A stretch of DNA of 6,488 nt from an uncultured Actinomyces sp. (GTDB lineage: Bacteria > Actinomycetota > Actinomycetes > Actinomycetales > Actinomycetaceae), in the NCBI GenBank assembly GCA_937926415.1, contig CALBAF010000619.1, positions 1 through 6,488 on the forward strand, in the 5' to 3' direction. Numbering within the stretch: position 1 is the first letter of the stretch; every line of letters begins with the position of its first letter. This document shows, piece after piece, positions 5,313 to 6,488 of this stretch. The notes under the pieces are model-generated. The model made no database searches, was not told the DNA's origin, and worked only from the letters and a program-made list of their open reading frames with translations. The translations under genes were made by a program, and so were the position numbers.

Positions 5313-6302
5313 CTATCGCGCGGTGACGGAGTCCGGGTCAACGCGGCCGGCGACGCCGATGCCGAGGACGGAGGCCGTCTGGCGCAGGTCGTCGTCCATC
5401 TGCGTGAGCAGTTCGTCGAGGGAATCGAACGAAAGCATGGGGCGGATGCGCGACACAAAGGTCACCGCGATGCGTTCGCCGTACAGGTTGAGGTCGGAGC
5501 GGCCCAGGACGTGGGCTTCGACGGTGCGTTCGACGCCGTTGAACTGGGGGTTCGTGCCAACGGAGATGGCGGCGGGCAGGAACTCAGCAGACTGGGTACC
5601 GGGCACGGCACGCACGACCCACCCGGCGTAGACGCCGTCCGCGGGGATGACCCCTTCGACGTCCTCGGACAGGTTCGCGGTCGGGAAGCCGAGGGTTCGG
5701 CCCCGCTTGAAGCCGTGGCACACGGTTCCGCGGATGCGGTGGAGGTGTCCGAGGACGCGGGCCGCGCCGGACACGTCGCCGGCGGCGAGGAGCTCGCGCA
5801 CCCATGAGGAGGACCAGCGGCGCCCCTCGGGCGCCTCGATGTCGGTGACGGTAATGACGTTGAAGCCGTAGCGGCGTCCGAGCTCGCGCAGCGTGTCAAT
5901 CGTGCCCGCGTTACCCCGTCCGAAACGGAAGTCTTCGCCGACGACGACCTCGCGCGCACCGCAGCGCTCCACCAGGTATTCGTAGACGAATTCATCGGCT
6001 TCGAGGCTGTAGACACTCGCGTCGTAGTGGGCGACGAGCGTGGCGTCCAGTCCGGCGGCAGCCATCGCGTCGAGGCGGTCGCGCAGCGGGGAGATCAGCT
6101 GGAGGCCCACCTCCGGCTTGTGGACCTGGATGGGGTGCGGGTCGAAGGTGATGGCCACGGCGTCGACGCCGAGCTTATGGGCTCGCTCGATGCAGGTGGA
6201 GATGACCTTCTTGTGTCCGTTGTGCATGCCATCGAAGTTGCCGATGGTCACGACACTGGCCTCGTTTCCGGGAATGTCAGAGAGGGAATACCAGACGTTC
6301 AT
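5313..6302 (-). CDS. ribF: Bifunctional riboflavin kinase / FMN adenylyltransferase (FAD synthetase)
   Basis: RibF phosphorylates riboflavin to FMN and then adenylates FMN to FAD in the cytoplasm. The 329 residues match the family's usual length. The N-terminal adenylyltransferase domain (about 1-185) shows TIGNFDGMHNGH (19-30) with the HxGH nucleotide-binding motif H27-N-G-H30, TFDPHP (52-57), VVGEDFRFGRGNAG (120-133) and WSSSWVRELL (163-172), a variant of the usual SST-x-IR motif. The C-terminal kinase domain (about 186-320) shows RGTVCHGFKRGRTLGFPTANL (191-211) with the PTAN substrate loop, and the typical end FVSRIRPMLSFDSLDEL. The ATG at 6302 is chosen because the homologous region starts there and AAAGAG lies just upstream. 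The longer start at 6350 would add 16 unrelated residues and overlap truB. It begins 10 bases after truB, suggesting co-transcription. Confidence 0.96.
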   Translation of the reverse strand: MNVWYSLSDIPGNEASVVTIGNFDGMHNGHKKVISTCIERAHKLGVDAVAITFDPHPIQVHKPEVGLQLISPLRDRLDAMAAAGLDATLVAHYDASVYSLEADEFVYEYLVERCGAREVVVGEDFRFGRGNAGTIDTLRELGRRYGFNVITVTDIEAPEGRRWSSSWVRELLAAGDVSGAARVLGHLHRIRGTVCHGFKRGRTLGFPTANLSEDVEGVIPADGVYAGWVVRAVPGTQSAEFLPAAISVGTNPQFNGVERTVEAHVLGRSDLNLYGERIAVTFVSRIRPMLSFDSLDELLTQMDDDLRQTASVLGIGVAGRVDPDSVTAR

Positions 6303-6312
6303 GAGTCTCTTT

Positions 6313-6488
6313 CTAGAAAACCAGGACGGTGCGCAGGCGAGTTGCATCAATGCGGAGCAGGCCCAGGACGGTGCCGTCGGGCGCGACGGCGGCGATCGGC
6401 GAGGCCTCTCCCTCGGTCACATCGTCCGGGCGGTAGCCAGCTTCGCTCATCCACTGGGCCAGCTCGCCGCGCGAGCGCCTGGGGGCCT
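6313..6488 (-). CDS. truB: tRNA pseudouridine-55 synthase TruB, C-terminal fragment
   Basis: The last 57 codons of a gene enter from the right edge and end at TAG (6315-6313). The ending PIAAVAPDGTVLGLLRI...LRTVLVF resembles the C-terminal domain of actinobacterial TruB, which often has an APDG-x-(hydrophobic)-x-L-L turn and finishes with V-V-F. TruB makes pseudouridine 55 in the tRNA T-loop. The catalytic part lies outside the window, so the call depends on this short match and on gene order, since truB-ribF-rpsO-pnp is a common actinobacterial arrangement. The ribF Shine-Dalgarno-like AAAGAG starts right after this stop codon, so the two genes are probably translated from one mRNA. Confidence 0.72.
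   Translation of the reverse strand, partial: APRRSRGELAQWMSEAGYRPDDVTEGEASPIAAVAPDGTVLGLLRIDATRLRTVLVF

Noticed and set aside
6303..6350. Longer RibF start at 6350
   Set aside because: The 16 extra residues are not RibF-like and overlap the end of truB; the start at 6302 has a purine-rich site just upstream and the family N-terminus.

Overview
The window appears to join two unrelated bacterial genomes at about position 3279-3282. The left part (1 to about 3280) looks betaproteobacterial, probably Burkholderiales. It carries the end of a small membrane protein gene, a tRNA-Arg(CCG), a membrane-anchored cytochrome c5-type protein and a full-length Rep-family helicase. The right part (about 3280 to 6488) is the conserved actinobacterial block truB-ribF-rpsO-pnp, all on the minus strand, with protein sequences typical of Actinomycetaceae (Actinomyces/Schaalia-like). 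Both groups share the oral cavity; a Lautropia-like source for the left part is my guess. The likeliest explanation is a chimeric metagenome contig. PNPase follows its family up to residue 446 and then stops matching, exactly where the 5' flank of rep begins.

Layout, left part: a partial two-helix membrane protein gene (1-163, minus) lies just downstream of tRNA-Arg (188-263, minus), which has a plausible promoter at 277-305. The gap 264-609 holds no gene. It contains an inverted repeat (376-406), a near-perfect FNR/Anr box (465-478), a -10 element (501-506) and a short leader with a perfect hairpin, all leading to the cytochrome gene (610-1149, plus). The FNR box is centred at -41.5 from the start point predicted from the -10, the classical class II activator position, which suggests oxygen-responsive control of this cytochrome. 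The cytochrome gene and rep (1217-3250, minus) converge on an intrinsic terminator at 1169-1212.

Layout, right part, read in the direction of transcription (from 6488 down): the truB C-terminus, then ribF 10 bases later (FMN/FAD synthesis). A 241-base gap follows, with GC-rich structures including a G-quadruplex motif enclosed by an 8-bp stem. rpsO (ribosomal protein S15) starts with GTG behind a strong Shine-Dalgarno sequence and a two-hairpin leader, and ends at a strong intrinsic terminator. pnp begins after a 184-base gap that carries a weak promoter candidate and two 12-bp palindromes sharing the core TTCG-N2-CGAA. pnp lacks its C-terminal part because of the junction.

I see no mobile element, CRISPR array, defence system or new gene system. 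The points worth checking are the chimeric junction, the FNR-type control of the cytochrome, and the non-coding structures around rpsO and pnp.
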